NCBI GenBank assembly: GCA_958510875.1
Contig: OY294068.1
Coordinates: forward strand, 165,983,962-166,047,961
Direction: 5' to 3'
Length of the DNA: 64,000 nt
Origin: Endomychus coccineus
Lineage: Eukaryota > Arthropoda > Insecta > Coleoptera > Endomychidae
Position numbers and translations under genes: made by a program. Positions 53,020-63,680 of the stretch are shown one piece after another (within the stretch, counting starts at the first letter, position 1; every line of letters begins with the position of its first letter). The notes beneath the pieces are model-generated. The model searched no databases, was not told the DNA's origin, and was given only the letters and a program-made list of their open reading frames with translations.

Positions 53020-53640
53020 AGTACTAAACACTGGAGTTACCTTCCAAGACCTAGATCGTCCAAGTTCTACTTTCAGGATATAATGTCATGTATCGGTCAG
53101 TATCCAAATTAAGTAAGTATGAAGAGAACTGATATTTTGAAACCGTTTTCTTCTTTTAGAACGAAGTGTTTCATCTATCGGGCAATATCCAAACTAAGAC
53201 ATTCGGTATCGAGAGAACGGCAACAGTTTTCTTCTTTTGAACAGTGTCATCTAACGGACAGTATCCAAACTAAGTCAGTTTACTCTGATGTTTTGAAACA
53301 GTCTTCGTCTACTTCCAGAATGTAGGTTATACTGTAGTCAACTATCGGTCAGTATCCATCGAACTAAGTAAGTATGGATAGAACTGATATTTCGAAACTG
53401 TTTTCTTCTTTTTGAACAAAGTGTATACTATAGTATCATCTATCGGACAATAACCAAACTAAGTCAGTCGGTATCGAGAGAACGACAACAGTTTTCTTCT
53501 TTTAAAACATAGTGTACAGTGTGCCTGTTCTATAGTGTCATCTAACGGACAGTATCCAAACTAGGTCATTCTACTCTGATGATTTGAAACAGTCTTCGTC
53601 CACTTCCAGAATATAGGTTATATTGTAGTGTCATCTTTCG
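53020..53640 (-). repeat. satellite array related to 23.1-25.1 kb, inverted
   Basis: CATCTATCGGACAATAACCA and variants recur at intervals near 100 bp (about 53097, 53170, 53250, 53360, 53440, 53540). The reverse complement TTATTGTCCGATAGATG matches the monomer of the 23-kb array. ACAGTTTTCTTCTTTT corresponds to AAAAGAAGGAAACTGT. Units here are more diverged. Confidence 0.75.
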
Positions 53641-55195
53641 GTTGAACGAACATCTGAAAATGATACGATTAGATTCACCTACGATGAAAATTTGATGTGA
53701 TTCGTTTCATTCCTTATTTCATTTAGGTGAGTGCTAAATGCTTAGTGCTTTGGTAATTTTGTGGGATTTGTGTTACCTTATGAATATCGGGGACTTATTA
53801 CTTCAGGTAATTTTTACTAACTCCGTTGTTGTATTCGTCCTTACAGAAAAAAAAATTTTGGGACTGATTTAGAAAAAGCTGAATACTAGGAATGATATCA
53901 AATTAAACTCTACGTCATTGAAAGTTTATTCGGATGAACAACATCATATATTTAATGTCCTATTAGTGTGTTATTACATTAGGAATAATACACTAGGGCG
54001 TTATGAACATTTATGTTGCCTTAGGATATTATGGATTTATAACGAATTATTATAACAATAAATGAAAGCAGGTCGGTCATTTCCGCAGCCTTCAACAGAT
54101 GTATCTAGGAGACATCTAGGAAGAAGGACGTCTTGTAAAGTATAAGGGGAAGCAGAAATAAAGTACTGTCTAAATAAGAACCTTCATAGCAACTTGTAAC
54201 CATAGAATTTTTCCAATTTTGAAAGATACGCTTTTGGTAATCTTCAGGACGCGGTATTTATAAAACAACTCAATTATGTCACATTGAATTATCAACCGTA
54301 AAGTATATTAAGTCAGTTACACTAATATATTCGTGTGATTGTTGACAGAAGAGAAAGTCCATACAAAACTTTTCGGACACGTATGGGAAACGTAGAAACT
54401 CGATCTAAACAATCTGTCTGCATTCATAGCGTGACGAAGGTCGTTTACAGATTTAATTTGCTTTTATTGTTAACGTATCGCTTTGGAATATTAGACGACA
54501 AAAAATCCCATACACTCTCAATTAGACCACCACAAATCTGACTACTGTGTATTTGAAGAAAACACGTAGTCATGTGTCGGGAATATTTTATTACAATTAC
54601 TGCCGGTACAAATGTCATAATAACCGCTTTCCATTTCAAACGAGCGCTAGGAATGCGAGATAACGATCTGTTATGTTGTAATAGTGAAACATTTTACATA
54701 AAAATAACACCTTTTAGAATAATTAGAAAGATGGGGTTCTATAAGAACTGGAAATGGTAATTTCAGTAACTAAAAATCTGAAACCATATAATTGGGACTT
54801 ACGATTTTACATCGCTACCTGAAAAATTTGTTGTGAAAAACGTTCATTTTCAAGTATTATAACGATAAATATTAAAAGAAAAAAGAACAGAAGTTGTTTA
54901 AGTTAGAAAAGAATACAACTTTTGACCTCGCTGCATTAACTAGTTGTTACTGAACATTTTTTTCATTCACCACAATTTCTAAAGGGGTTTCTTGGGATTA
55001 TCCAAGTTGGACATTGTTAAATATGCTTTCAGATTTTTTTATCTTATTACCAATGCTTTCTTCCACGTATCCTTCAGCTACGATTGTAGTTCGTCATCCC
55101 CTATGACGTTTAAGAATCTGGATATCAGCGCCACTGTTATAGCAAAAAAAGGTAGCAGAAGTCCTTCGCAGGCAATGACCTGTGTAACAAATTAA
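53641..55195. other. unassigned DNA upstream of a non-LTR fragment
   Basis: No gene was recognised. A short block near 53905 (CTCTACGTCATTGAAAGTTT) resembles one near 57310. The frame at 54992-55195 shows no family signature. Confidence 0.4.
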
Positions 55196-56715
55196 CAAAT
55201 GCCAGCATGGCTTTATGAAAGGTAAAAATATAGAAACAGCAATTCTTGAATTTACACAACGAATTTTAACAGCACTGGAAGATAAAGACATCCCTTGTGG
55301 CATATTTCTTGATTTTTCCAGGGCGTTTGATTGTGTTGATCATAATATTTTATTAAAAAAACTTAAAAAATATGGAATTAGAGGGAAACAGTTATCACTG
55401 ACAGCAAACTATTTAAGTGGCAGAAAACAAAGAGTAATGTTGAATGTTAATGGGAAGGAATATGTATCGAAAGAAGAGGTAATGGAAATGGGTGTTCCGC
55501 AGGGTAGCATAGTGGGTCCACTGCTCTTTTTAATTTATATTAATGATATGCCAGCTGCCATTGCCGATACTGAGGAAGAAATGGTAAACTACGCCGACGA
55601 TTCAACTGTATTAATAAAATTTAAAAATTTACTTCGTCTAAGTAGCGAACTATCCAGGATTGTGGCAGCGATTGAAAGTTGGTGTATACAAAATAAACTT
55701 ATTCTAAATAACTAAATAAAAAGAAGACTGACTGCATGTTATTTACTACAGTAAATCAATAGTAGATATACCGGAATCGGTTTGTATAAATATGGAAAAC
55801 ACAAAAATAAGCGAAAACTGCAAATTTCTGGGGATTTACATAGATCACACCCTCAATTGGACCAAAGAAATTGAGTACATATCTAAACGCCGTTCTTCGG
55901 TAATATACAGTATAAGAGTAATGAAACAGCAGTTAAATACTGAAACACTTAAAATGATGTATTACTCCAATTTTCAGTCATTGTTACATTTTGGAATTAT
56001 TTTTTGGGGTAACTCCACAAACACTAAAATCTTATTTACTCAACAAAAACGTATTTTGCGAGCCATTTTTGATCTGAAATTTCATCAGTCATGTAGGGGT
56101 GTTTTTAGGTAAAATCACATTCTTACCTTAGCGGGCCTTTACATTCAAGAATGTCTACTATTCAATTTTAAAAATAAACATTATTTTGAAGAATTGGAGA
56201 AACAAAAAGTATATGATACTCGCACACTTGCATATAATTATCCCGTTCATAAATTGTCTCTAACAGAGAAGAATACCTTATATATGTCACTTAAACTTTA
56301 TAATAGCCTGCCGAAAGTTTCACAGCTCTGTCAGGAAATAAAACAATTCAAAAAAGGAATTCATTTATTCCTTCTTGAGTTAGAACCGTACAGTACTCAG
56401 GAATATCTAAATCGAGATTGCCAATAAAATAGTAATATTTTGTTTTTATCTAATTTATTTACCTGTGTGTTCCTTTAACTTCTGGTGTTATTTAACGTTT
56501 GTTTATCCAATTGTATTTATTATTGTGTTTAATTTTAAATTATTTATTTGATATTTACTTTAACTCACTTTTATCCTTAATATAGGTCAAATGCATACTT
56601 CTTGTTTTTTGGTGACGTATTCCATTTTATTGTAACAATTTTTTTTGTGACAATCATATTGAAATAAAGTATTCTTTTCTTATTCTTATTCTTATTCTTA
56701 TTCTTATTCTGTGTA
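55196..56715 (+). mobile_element. 5'-truncated non-LTR element with TTATTC tail
   Basis: The body begins abruptly in reverse transcriptase coding at about 55196 and ends with GAAATAAAG followed by a TTATTC hexamer run at about 56675-56710. It is a third tail type, different from the ATT tails at 37.5 and 48.2 kb and the AAAT tail at 44.2 kb. Confidence 0.8.
55200..56427 (+). pseudogene. non-LTR reverse transcriptase, lightly damaged
   Basis: It reads CQHGFMKGKNIETAILEF (from GFxxGxSTxxAI), GIFLDFSRAFDCVDHNILLK (catalytic Asp), MGVPQGSIVGPLLFLIYIND, VNYADDSTVLI (YADD) and the thumb up to IQNKLILNN at 55715, where a stop and frame change occur. The next pieces are NCKFLGIYIDHTLNWTKEIE (55792-56112) and the C-terminal end at 56194-56427 (YDTRTLAYNYPVHKLSLTEK, LYNSLP). 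Two or three lesions only, so it is younger than the 44-48 kb relics. Endonuclease and ORF1 are missing because of 5' truncation, as is common for non-LTR insertions. Confidence 0.85.
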
Positions 56716-56735
56716 ACTTGAAGCATCACGAAGTT

Positions 56736-57180
56736 TTAAATATTCTGCAATTTTTTGTGGAGCTTCTGCAAAAATATGAATGCCAACTGGCTGTACTGTA
56801 CATTTGCCATTTGACGATAGACTTCATACCCATTACAGTCTGAGGCTACAGTAAATACACGTTTTTCCTTTGTTTTGTTATCATGTAACGTTACAATCAA
56901 CATTGTTCCAGAATCTTCCATGTCTTTAGTTGTTGAACTGTATAATTCTGCACGCGGACATGCACCATTCAGCCCAAAAATTAATACCACTTTCCTTAAC
57001 AGAAACGTATCATTAGGAGCTTCATTCAAAAACATTTTCCATTGTTAAAATTTTTGATTTTTTAGGTTCATTCTTGTCATTTTTACGTTTCAAGAAAGCG
57101 ATTACCTTTTCATATTGTGAAATATCCGGATTTTCATTGATTGGTATTGTATTTTTGATCAAAGAAGCAAATTATAAAAT
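56736..57180 (-). pseudogene. Crypton-like tyrosine recombinase fragment
   Basis: In protein order: INENPDISQYEKVIAFLKRK, then EPKKSKILTMENV, a frameshift near 57030, FLNEAPNDTFLLRKVVLIFG and LNGACPRAELYSSTTKDMED, then TLHDNKTKEKRVFTV. This is the core-binding part followed by the start of the catalytic domain of insect Crypton-type tyrosine recombinases; the usual GACRRxEL block, with the first catalytic Arg, reads GACPRAEL here. The His-x-x-Arg and Tyr motifs are absent because the sequence departs at about 56736. It lies directly after the non-LTR tail. No ends are visible. Confidence 0.7.
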
Positions 57181-57189
57181 TAGTACCTA

Positions 57190-58158
57190 TGTACTGTGCT
57201 GCGCTACCGCAATGTCATTCCCGAGTTAGAGCGTTGATTGAAAGAGTTGGGCTTTCAATCAACGGTTAGAGTGAGTAGAAACAGCTAAATGCGTGGAAAG
57301 GCGTGCAATTATACTCTATGTCATTCGAAAGTTTATTTAATTTGACATAAATATCTATGTTATGGAGCGGTCTGTCACGGACATTATGTGACTGCCAATG
57401 CATCAGCTGTCTGTCATATAAACGTTACGCTTTGTTGATGTGTTCACAGAGTGAATACAGAAAATAGACTGCATCTTCACACTCCGATGACGAATCTTAA
57501 TAGAGAATTTCGGACACTTCAGCATGTTAAATATGTGCGAAGTATATTTATAACCAGAAAAAAATGGTTGACATCATCGTTCAATGAAATACTGTAATTC
57601 CATTTCAAAAACCGAAGATGGATGTCAAAAATACATGAAACAGGGTTACCGCACTGGCAAACAATACAGTTCTTATTTTCACCACTTTAAAGCCATCTGC
57701 AAAATTTTAGGAACGGCGCAATCGTCTCCGCACTGGGTTACGCACATACGCACGCACACACATACGCAGACATCGTGTCAAAAATGGTATAGATCGATTT
57801 AGAAATGCTCAAAAGGGATATATCCGCGAAAATCCGTAAAAAAAATTTTGGACCTTATACAATTCTAGCGTCACACTATATATATAGTGAGGGGAGTAAA
57901 AAGGCCTGGTACCTAATGCTAGTTTGGCAATATCACCCTCAGAGCCTTCGAAAGAATCATTACCCCTTCATAGTATCATTAGTGGTCGCTATTTTTGCCA
58001 ATTTTAAATATTTCCTGAACACCTTCTGGCATTTATTTGCGATTAGTTCGTTCATTTACCACGCATTAGGCAGTTTTCAACTTATTTTCGATACATGTAG
58101 TTACCTATTCCTATGTTAATTACTTTAATGAAACTATCGGCTAAGATGTTACTTTCGA
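57190..58158. other. unassigned DNA with one dispersed repeat
   Basis: Holds the repeat at 57345-57450 (below) and a CA-rich patch at about 57743-57775 (CACGCACACACATACGCAGA). No coding feature I can support. Confidence 0.4.
57345..57450 (+). repeat. interspersed repeat copy, inverted match at 230-400
   Basis: It contains CACGGACATTATGTGACTG and CATCAGCTGTCTGTCATATA followed by AACGTTACG. The same order occurs at 230-400 on the opposite strand. Confidence 0.5.
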
Positions 58159-58164
58159 TTGAAT

Positions 58165-58600
58165 TACGACAAAATTATTTTAACCCCAAATTTTTATTTT
58201 TCCTTTCATGGAGGATCAATTAACAAAGCCAAAAGGAGCTTGACTTCCGATTTGGAAGCAATAGGGTCTAAGGAATTGTTTGATCTGATAGAAAACATTT
58301 TGATTACTGACGAACTAGCCGAAAATTCGGAAGTTGAAGGCGACAGTGACGCGGTGGATAACAAATTATATTCTTAATCCAGTCCTCGGGTTTCTCGTTA
58401 TTCTCTACAACAGCCATCAACTTCATTTGAAGTTGGCTACGATAGTGATGATTCTGTTGCAGACCCAAGTTTTCAAATTGAAGATACTTCGGAGAAAAGA
58501 GAACCCTTCTTTAATATAAGTTGTTCTGAAGATGCAGATATTGGGAATATCGGAGGAAAAAAACAAAAACTTTTTGATTTAAGTTTAAACCATTACGTCC
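58165..58600 (+). pseudogene. piggyBac-like transposase, acidic N-terminus
   Basis: Frame one (58159-58377) ends with ELAENSEVEGDSDAVDN. After a frameshift comes FEVGYDSDDSVADPSFQIED followed by TSEKREPFFN and SCSEDADIGN. Strings of Asp, Glu and Ser with DPSF-type motifs are typical of the unstructured N-terminus of piggyBac-like transposases. The catalytic RNase H-like domain with its three Asp is not detectable downstream. The assignment rests mainly on the matching C-terminal finger. Confidence 0.5.
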
Positions 58601-58800
58601 ATGCATACGTAGTCCATAGTGAGGTTACAAAAGAACCAGAGACATACAGTAAACTAGAATACACGGATTAATCAAAACAGAATTTTTCCGTGGATTTCAC
58701 TTCGCTAATACAATCATTTTTTTGGGGAGTGCAAGAAATACTGTTGGAGTCAGAGCGTTATGCACAGGAACATAACGTTCAACTGAATATAATTGCAAGG

Positions 58801-59374
58801 AATCGAACGCCTTTTTGGGAATCCTAATAATAATAAGATTTCTTGTGTTGCCTGGTTTAAGAACCGAGGCAAATTTACAAGTTTTACGTATTTCAACAAT
58901 TATGTCTTTGAGTCGTTTCCTACACATTCCAAGATAATTACACGTAAATAACAACGAACAAATGCCAAAAGACAAGACCAGTCCTTTGACAAACTATAAA
59001 ATTAGTCAAATAACAAGATAATATCTCAACTAGAATTTCGTATTTTAGTTAACCAACTTATAGACAATTACAGTGGTAAAAGGGGTTCGCAAAAAATCAC
59101 AAGGCAGCAAAAAATTTATAAAATGGGAACGAATACTAATATTTCAGTTTTAAATACTGTACGACAGACAAACGTTGGGGCACATTTGCCTACAAAGGGC
59201 ACATACCAAAGATGAGCCTTTTGTTGTTGAAAAAAAGTGTAAAAAGTTCAATTATAATTTGTAGCAAATGTGACATAGCATTATGTCTGACATGTTATAC
59301 ACCTTTTCACGCAAAATAGATGGAAAATGCATTTTTGTCATTCAATATAAAGAATATGTTTTTCCGATATTCCG
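58801..59374 (+). repeat. 574-bp tandem duplication, copy 1 (piggyBac C-terminus)
   Basis: The copy starts AATCGAACGCCTTTTTGGGA and runs to TTTTTCCGATATTCCG. Near its end are the translated blocks NQLIDNYSGKRGSQKITRQQ and NVGAHLPTKGTYQR-AFCC, then CSKCDIALCLTCYTPFHAK-like residues in other frames. This is the cross-brace Cys-rich domain of piggyBac transposases. I saw no difference between the two copies by eye. Confidence 0.8.
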
Positions 59375-59945
59375 AATCGAACGCCTTTTTGGGAATCCTA
59401 ATAATAATAAGATTTCTTGTGTTGCCTGGTTTAAGAACCGAGGCAAATTTACAAGTTTTACGTATTTCAACAATTATGTCTTTGAGTCGTTTCCTACACA
59501 TTCCAAGATAATTACACGTAAATAACAACGAACAAATGCCAAAAGACAAGACCAGTCCTTTGACAAACTATAAAATTAGTCAAATAACAAGATAATATCT
59601 CAACTAGAATTTCGTATTTTAGTTAACCAACTTATAGACAATTACAGTGGTAAAAGGGGTTCGCAAAAAATCACAAGGCAGCAAAAAATTTATAAAATGG
59701 GAACGAATACTAATATTTCAGTTTTAAATACTGTACGACAGACAAACGTTGGGGCACATTTGCCTACAAAGGGCACATACCAAAGATGAGCCTTTTGTTG
59801 TTGAAAAAAAGTGTAAAAAGTTCAATTATAATTTGTAGCAAATGTGACATAGCATTATGTCTGACATGTTATACACCTTTTCACGCAAAATAGATGGAAA
59901 ATGCATTTTTGTCATTCAATATAAAGAATATGTTTTTCCGATATT
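59375..59945 (+). repeat. 574-bp tandem duplication, copy 2 (piggyBac C-terminus)
   Basis: Repeats copy 1 in the same order, ending at GTTTTTCCGATATT before unique sequence. It carries the same Cys-rich C-terminal coding with the same lesions, so the duplication happened after the gene had decayed. Confidence 0.8.
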
Positions 59946-60903
59946 ATGTTAACGTGTTTTTAAACTAATAACTTTGGAAATAAATGTTCGTGTTTATTTC
60001 ATTTTTCGTTGTATTTACTACTTTTTGTTCCTTATTTGATAATAATAATAGAAATGGTATATAATAGCTACTGCAACACGTCCTAATATGTGGCACGTAT
60101 ATCGACCTCCCGTTTTTTCGAAAACAAATGGTCAAATATTTTTTCTAAATCTTTCACATCATCTATATGTTATTCTTGACAAGTTAAAAATTAAAAGAAA
60201 CTCAAAATAGTGTTGTCCTATAAAGAGTTAAAATAACAAATTAAGTTGTCGCCGTATTTGTCGCAGATTTGTTCAATTCACTTATTTGATTCTTCATCGT
60301 TATTTATCAACCAAGTTGTTAATTAAATACTTATACGATGGCCTTTAATATTGATTGACCTGAATCTGCAGGAGTGCAGGTAATATACATATATTTAAAA
60401 CAATGACTTACACATATTTCAAGTTTTGACATTCCATTCGTTAATCTGATCAAGAACGATCAAAATCAAGTATTGTTGTAATAATCGACGTGGGTTCATA
60501 ATATACATACGAGATTCAGCGCAATCACACCATAATGAAAGAAAATTACACGTATAATTAAGTATAAAAAGTTGCATGTTATTTTGTATGGCCAATTATC
60601 TTTTCCTGCGCATGAATTTAAAAATACATTAAGCTATACTTCGTTATAGAGTTGTATAGACATCATAAGCTACTTCGAGTAGTTTTATTGGAGTACATTC
60701 TGTAGACTCATGAAACTTGTCGAAAATTATATAAAGCAATAATTGTAAACATAACTCCCTCCATGCGGGAGACGGCGATACAAAGGACGCCAAAGCAACA
60801 CTTGTATGAAATCGTACATTATTAAATAGAAGAACAGATGAAATAAATTATCTTAGTTTTTTGTAACAAAAGCGCATGCAGTTATTAGCCGTCAGTAGAA
60901 TTA
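59946..60903. other. unassigned AT-rich DNA
   Basis: Nothing supported except a possible piggyBac right end near 60229. Confidence 0.4.
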
Positions 60904-61112
60904 CTAAGTTTCGACACTGAAATGTATAGTATTTTGCAAAAGTTTCCATCCAAACTGGAACTGTGGAAAAAGTTGGTGTAGAAAGTCATGTGTAGGTAAA
61001 TCTCTTGCAGGATTGGGCCCATTCCAATAAACTTGCTTTCGGTTTGATGTTGAGGGCTCATACATAGCCAACTCTATGCTGGCCAGGAACAATGCTAAAG
61101 CTGACAACACTG
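60904..61112 (-). other. possible 3' exon of an unrecognised gene
   Basis: A 68-codon minus-strand frame reads VLSALALFLASIELAMYEPS, TSNRKQVYWNGPNPARDLPT and HDFLHQLFPQFQFGWKLL before a stop. The first 16 residues are hydrophobic, like a signal peptide or membrane segment, yet no ATG opens the frame: a TGA lies four codons upstream. TATACAG just before it could be a splice acceptor, so this may be an internal or terminal exon. I do not recognise the protein. Chance is also possible. It is mentioned because its amino-acid composition is less AT-biased than neighbouring frames. Confidence 0.25.
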
Positions 61113-61356
61113 TATAGTGTCATGACATTATTTTCCATGTAAAAGCCTGCTGATTAAACGGCATATTTTACCCATTGACACAATATTTTGACAAGCAATG
61201 AGAGTTTTCAATTATTTTATTTGACTGAAACCCAAATCTATCATGCATCATGTGGTCCCATAAATACAAAGCCAATTCCTATGGTTGGAAATACTGGGAA
61301 TGGTAGCTTATGTAAACATTAGCCATTCATTTAGATTTTTAGATGTGTCATGCTTA

Positions 61357-62621
61357 GTGGAGTCATTCTACGGAAAAATGAGGCGAGGTTCGTAAAAATT
61401 TGATAGAGGTTGAGGAGGTGAAAAAAGTTGTTTCTTGTGATAAGAGTAATGATATTCCAGAATTTCTGCAAGAAATATTTGGTGGAACCATCCCAAAAAT
61501 CCCTAAAACTGTTTTCTGGGCCTTTTTTTATGTCAGTTTTGAAGTTTTAATTTTTTTCAACCCCTTAGATTGTGACTGAGGTTTGGGAGTTGAACCCTTT
61601 TATTGTCCATGTTCAAGGAAGCTTTGGTTCAAATTTGGAGTGTTTGCAATTATTACTTCCCCTAGAATAGATATTTATATACGTTTTTCGGGGTAAAAAT
61701 TAAAATTGGGCTATTTTGATCGAATCTTCACCAAATTGGATGAAAATAAAATTTAAAATTTTTAACAGCCGATTATAATTATACATTAGAAATTATTAGA
61801 TTAAAAAATCGGACATCCTCTTGAAACATAGAAAAATACTGAAAAAAAAACATCATAAGATACACAATATTTTTACCTGTCATTGTTTTATAAAAATAAT
61901 TTTATCTGATAATATTAGTAGACGTGGTCCACATCATCAGAAATAACATTTTGTCGCGTCTTGAATTAGAAAAAGCGCAGGTGATGTTATATATACCTAT
62001 ATATTCTATAATAATCAATATGTGTAGTAAAAAAAAGCACTATGTCACAAGCGGACCTCAAATAAATAATACATATGTTTTCTCACATAGATATGCAAAA
62101 AAAGCCATATCTATACTCTAAGAACAATATTATAGTGATAAAATGCTATTATAATACAATAAAGGTGGGAAATCTGCGCGCGCATATATATATATATATG
62201 CCGTAAATGGCCAAGAAATGGGCTGATCTTATAAAACAAGTTATACCACGTCAAACCATATAAAATAACCTTCAATTTGAGCGTGAAAAGAGTACTCTGC
62301 GATTTGTTTGCCGTAATGGGGGCATCTTCAAAATTTGGGCCAAATCTCCCAAATTTGAATTTTTATCAAAACTATTGGATATTTTAACTTCATCTTTGGA
62401 TCACTTATTATGGTCACCATGATCTACTTTGACACCAAATTTCATCCAATTTGGTGCAGATTTGAACAAAATAGCCCAATTTTAATTTTTACCCCGAAAA
62501 ACGTATATATATATATATATATAAACAAGTTTAAAGTTTCTTTGCCTAATTGGCCACTATCATGTATGTAACTTAAGAGTTATCTTCATAATTCAGAAAA
62601 TTTAATTCTATATCTCTTAAG

Positions 62622-62713
<92 letters not shown>

Positions 62714-63018
62714 ATTCTAGGGGAAGTAATGATTGCAAACACTCCAAATTTGAACCAAAGCTTCCTTGAACATGGACAATGAAAGGGTCCAACTCCCAAA
62801 CCTCAGTCACAAGTCTAAGGGGTTGAACAAATTTAAAACTGACCTAAAAAACGGCCCAGAAATCAGTTTTTGGGATTTTTGGGACGGTTCCACCAAATAT
62901 TTCTTGTAGAAATTCTGGAATATCATTACTCTTATCACAAGAAACAACTTTTTCCACCTCCCCTACCTCTATCAAATTTTTACGAACCTCGCCTCATTTT
63001 TCCGTAGAATGACTCCAC
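61357..63018. mobile_element. long-TIR non-autonomous element (1.66 kb)
   Basis: The ends GTGGAGTCATTCTACGG and its inverse are each flanked by TA (61355-61356 and 63019-63020). Outer arms of about 330 bp pair (61357-61680 with 62710-63018; shared GAGTAATGATATTCCAGAAT and CATGTTCAAGGAAGC). Inner arms of about 65 bp also pair (61682-61745 with 62437-62505, with ACGTTTTTCGGGGTAAAAAT). A TA microsatellite and about 110 bp of other sequence separate the right inner and outer arms. No coding region. Confidence 0.8.
62623..62711. repeat. TA microsatellite (about 44 units)
   Basis: An uninterrupted TA run within the right arm of the long-TIR element. The corresponding left-arm position has only a short TATATAC, so the run expanded after insertion. 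Confidence 0.95.
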
Positions 63019-63680
63019 TAGCTACCCAGACAAGTTGGCGAGAATGTGTACGCAACGGAAGAAATAATATATAGCATTGCGAAATGCGAATGAATAATAC
63101 GAAAGAAAGGAAATATTTCAGATTCCGGATTTTACAGTCAAGAATCTAAGCTTGAAACGAAAGACCAACAATATAACAAGCAACATGTATTAATAATTGA
63201 TATTTAAAATAATTCTGTATACTTACTTTGTTCTGTCAGAAATACTTATTATCGTATGTAAATCAGTAGAGATGTCTGTCACTAGACAGCATATCCTCGT
63301 CACAAGTAGGAAATAATGTTGAATAAATAATTATGTATCAGGAACATAATGTTAAAAATCTTAACCTAGTGCAACACTGTTCCTGATATAAATATTGTTT
63401 CCAAAATCACTGTTGTACGTCCGTCTTAATTATATTTGAATTGTTGCACGTATTAACGATAACATGTTCTCAATAAAACTACTCAAGTACATTATCTCCA
63501 AATGTAAATAAACCAAAAAAATATTATTAAAAACTAGCGGAACAGAATTTTCTTTTCCCTTCATCAATATCTTGAAATAAAGGTTTATGCATGCACTGTG
63601 TTTTGAACAGAAGTGCGAATATACCAACATTTTGTCAGCCATTACGGGGTCATCTTAAGCGAAGGTCTTATGAATGTTCG
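63019..63680. other. unassigned AT-rich DNA
   Basis: No supported feature. Confidence 0.4.

Larger units (their letters stand above)
58165..59945 (+). mobile_element. piggyBac-like relic with a duplicated C-terminal part
   Basis: An acidic N-terminal region and a Cys-rich C-terminal region frame a large deletion. The C-terminal part is present twice as a 574-bp tandem duplication (58801-59374 and 59375-59945). A TTAA at about 60229 preceded by CCTATAAAGAG could be the right end, but no matching left end was found. Confidence 0.65.

Noticed and set aside
59307..59549. Repeated 80-92-codon minus-strand frames at 58697-58975 and 59307-59549
   Set aside because: They repeat because of the 574-bp tandem duplication and are antisense to the piggyBac relic.
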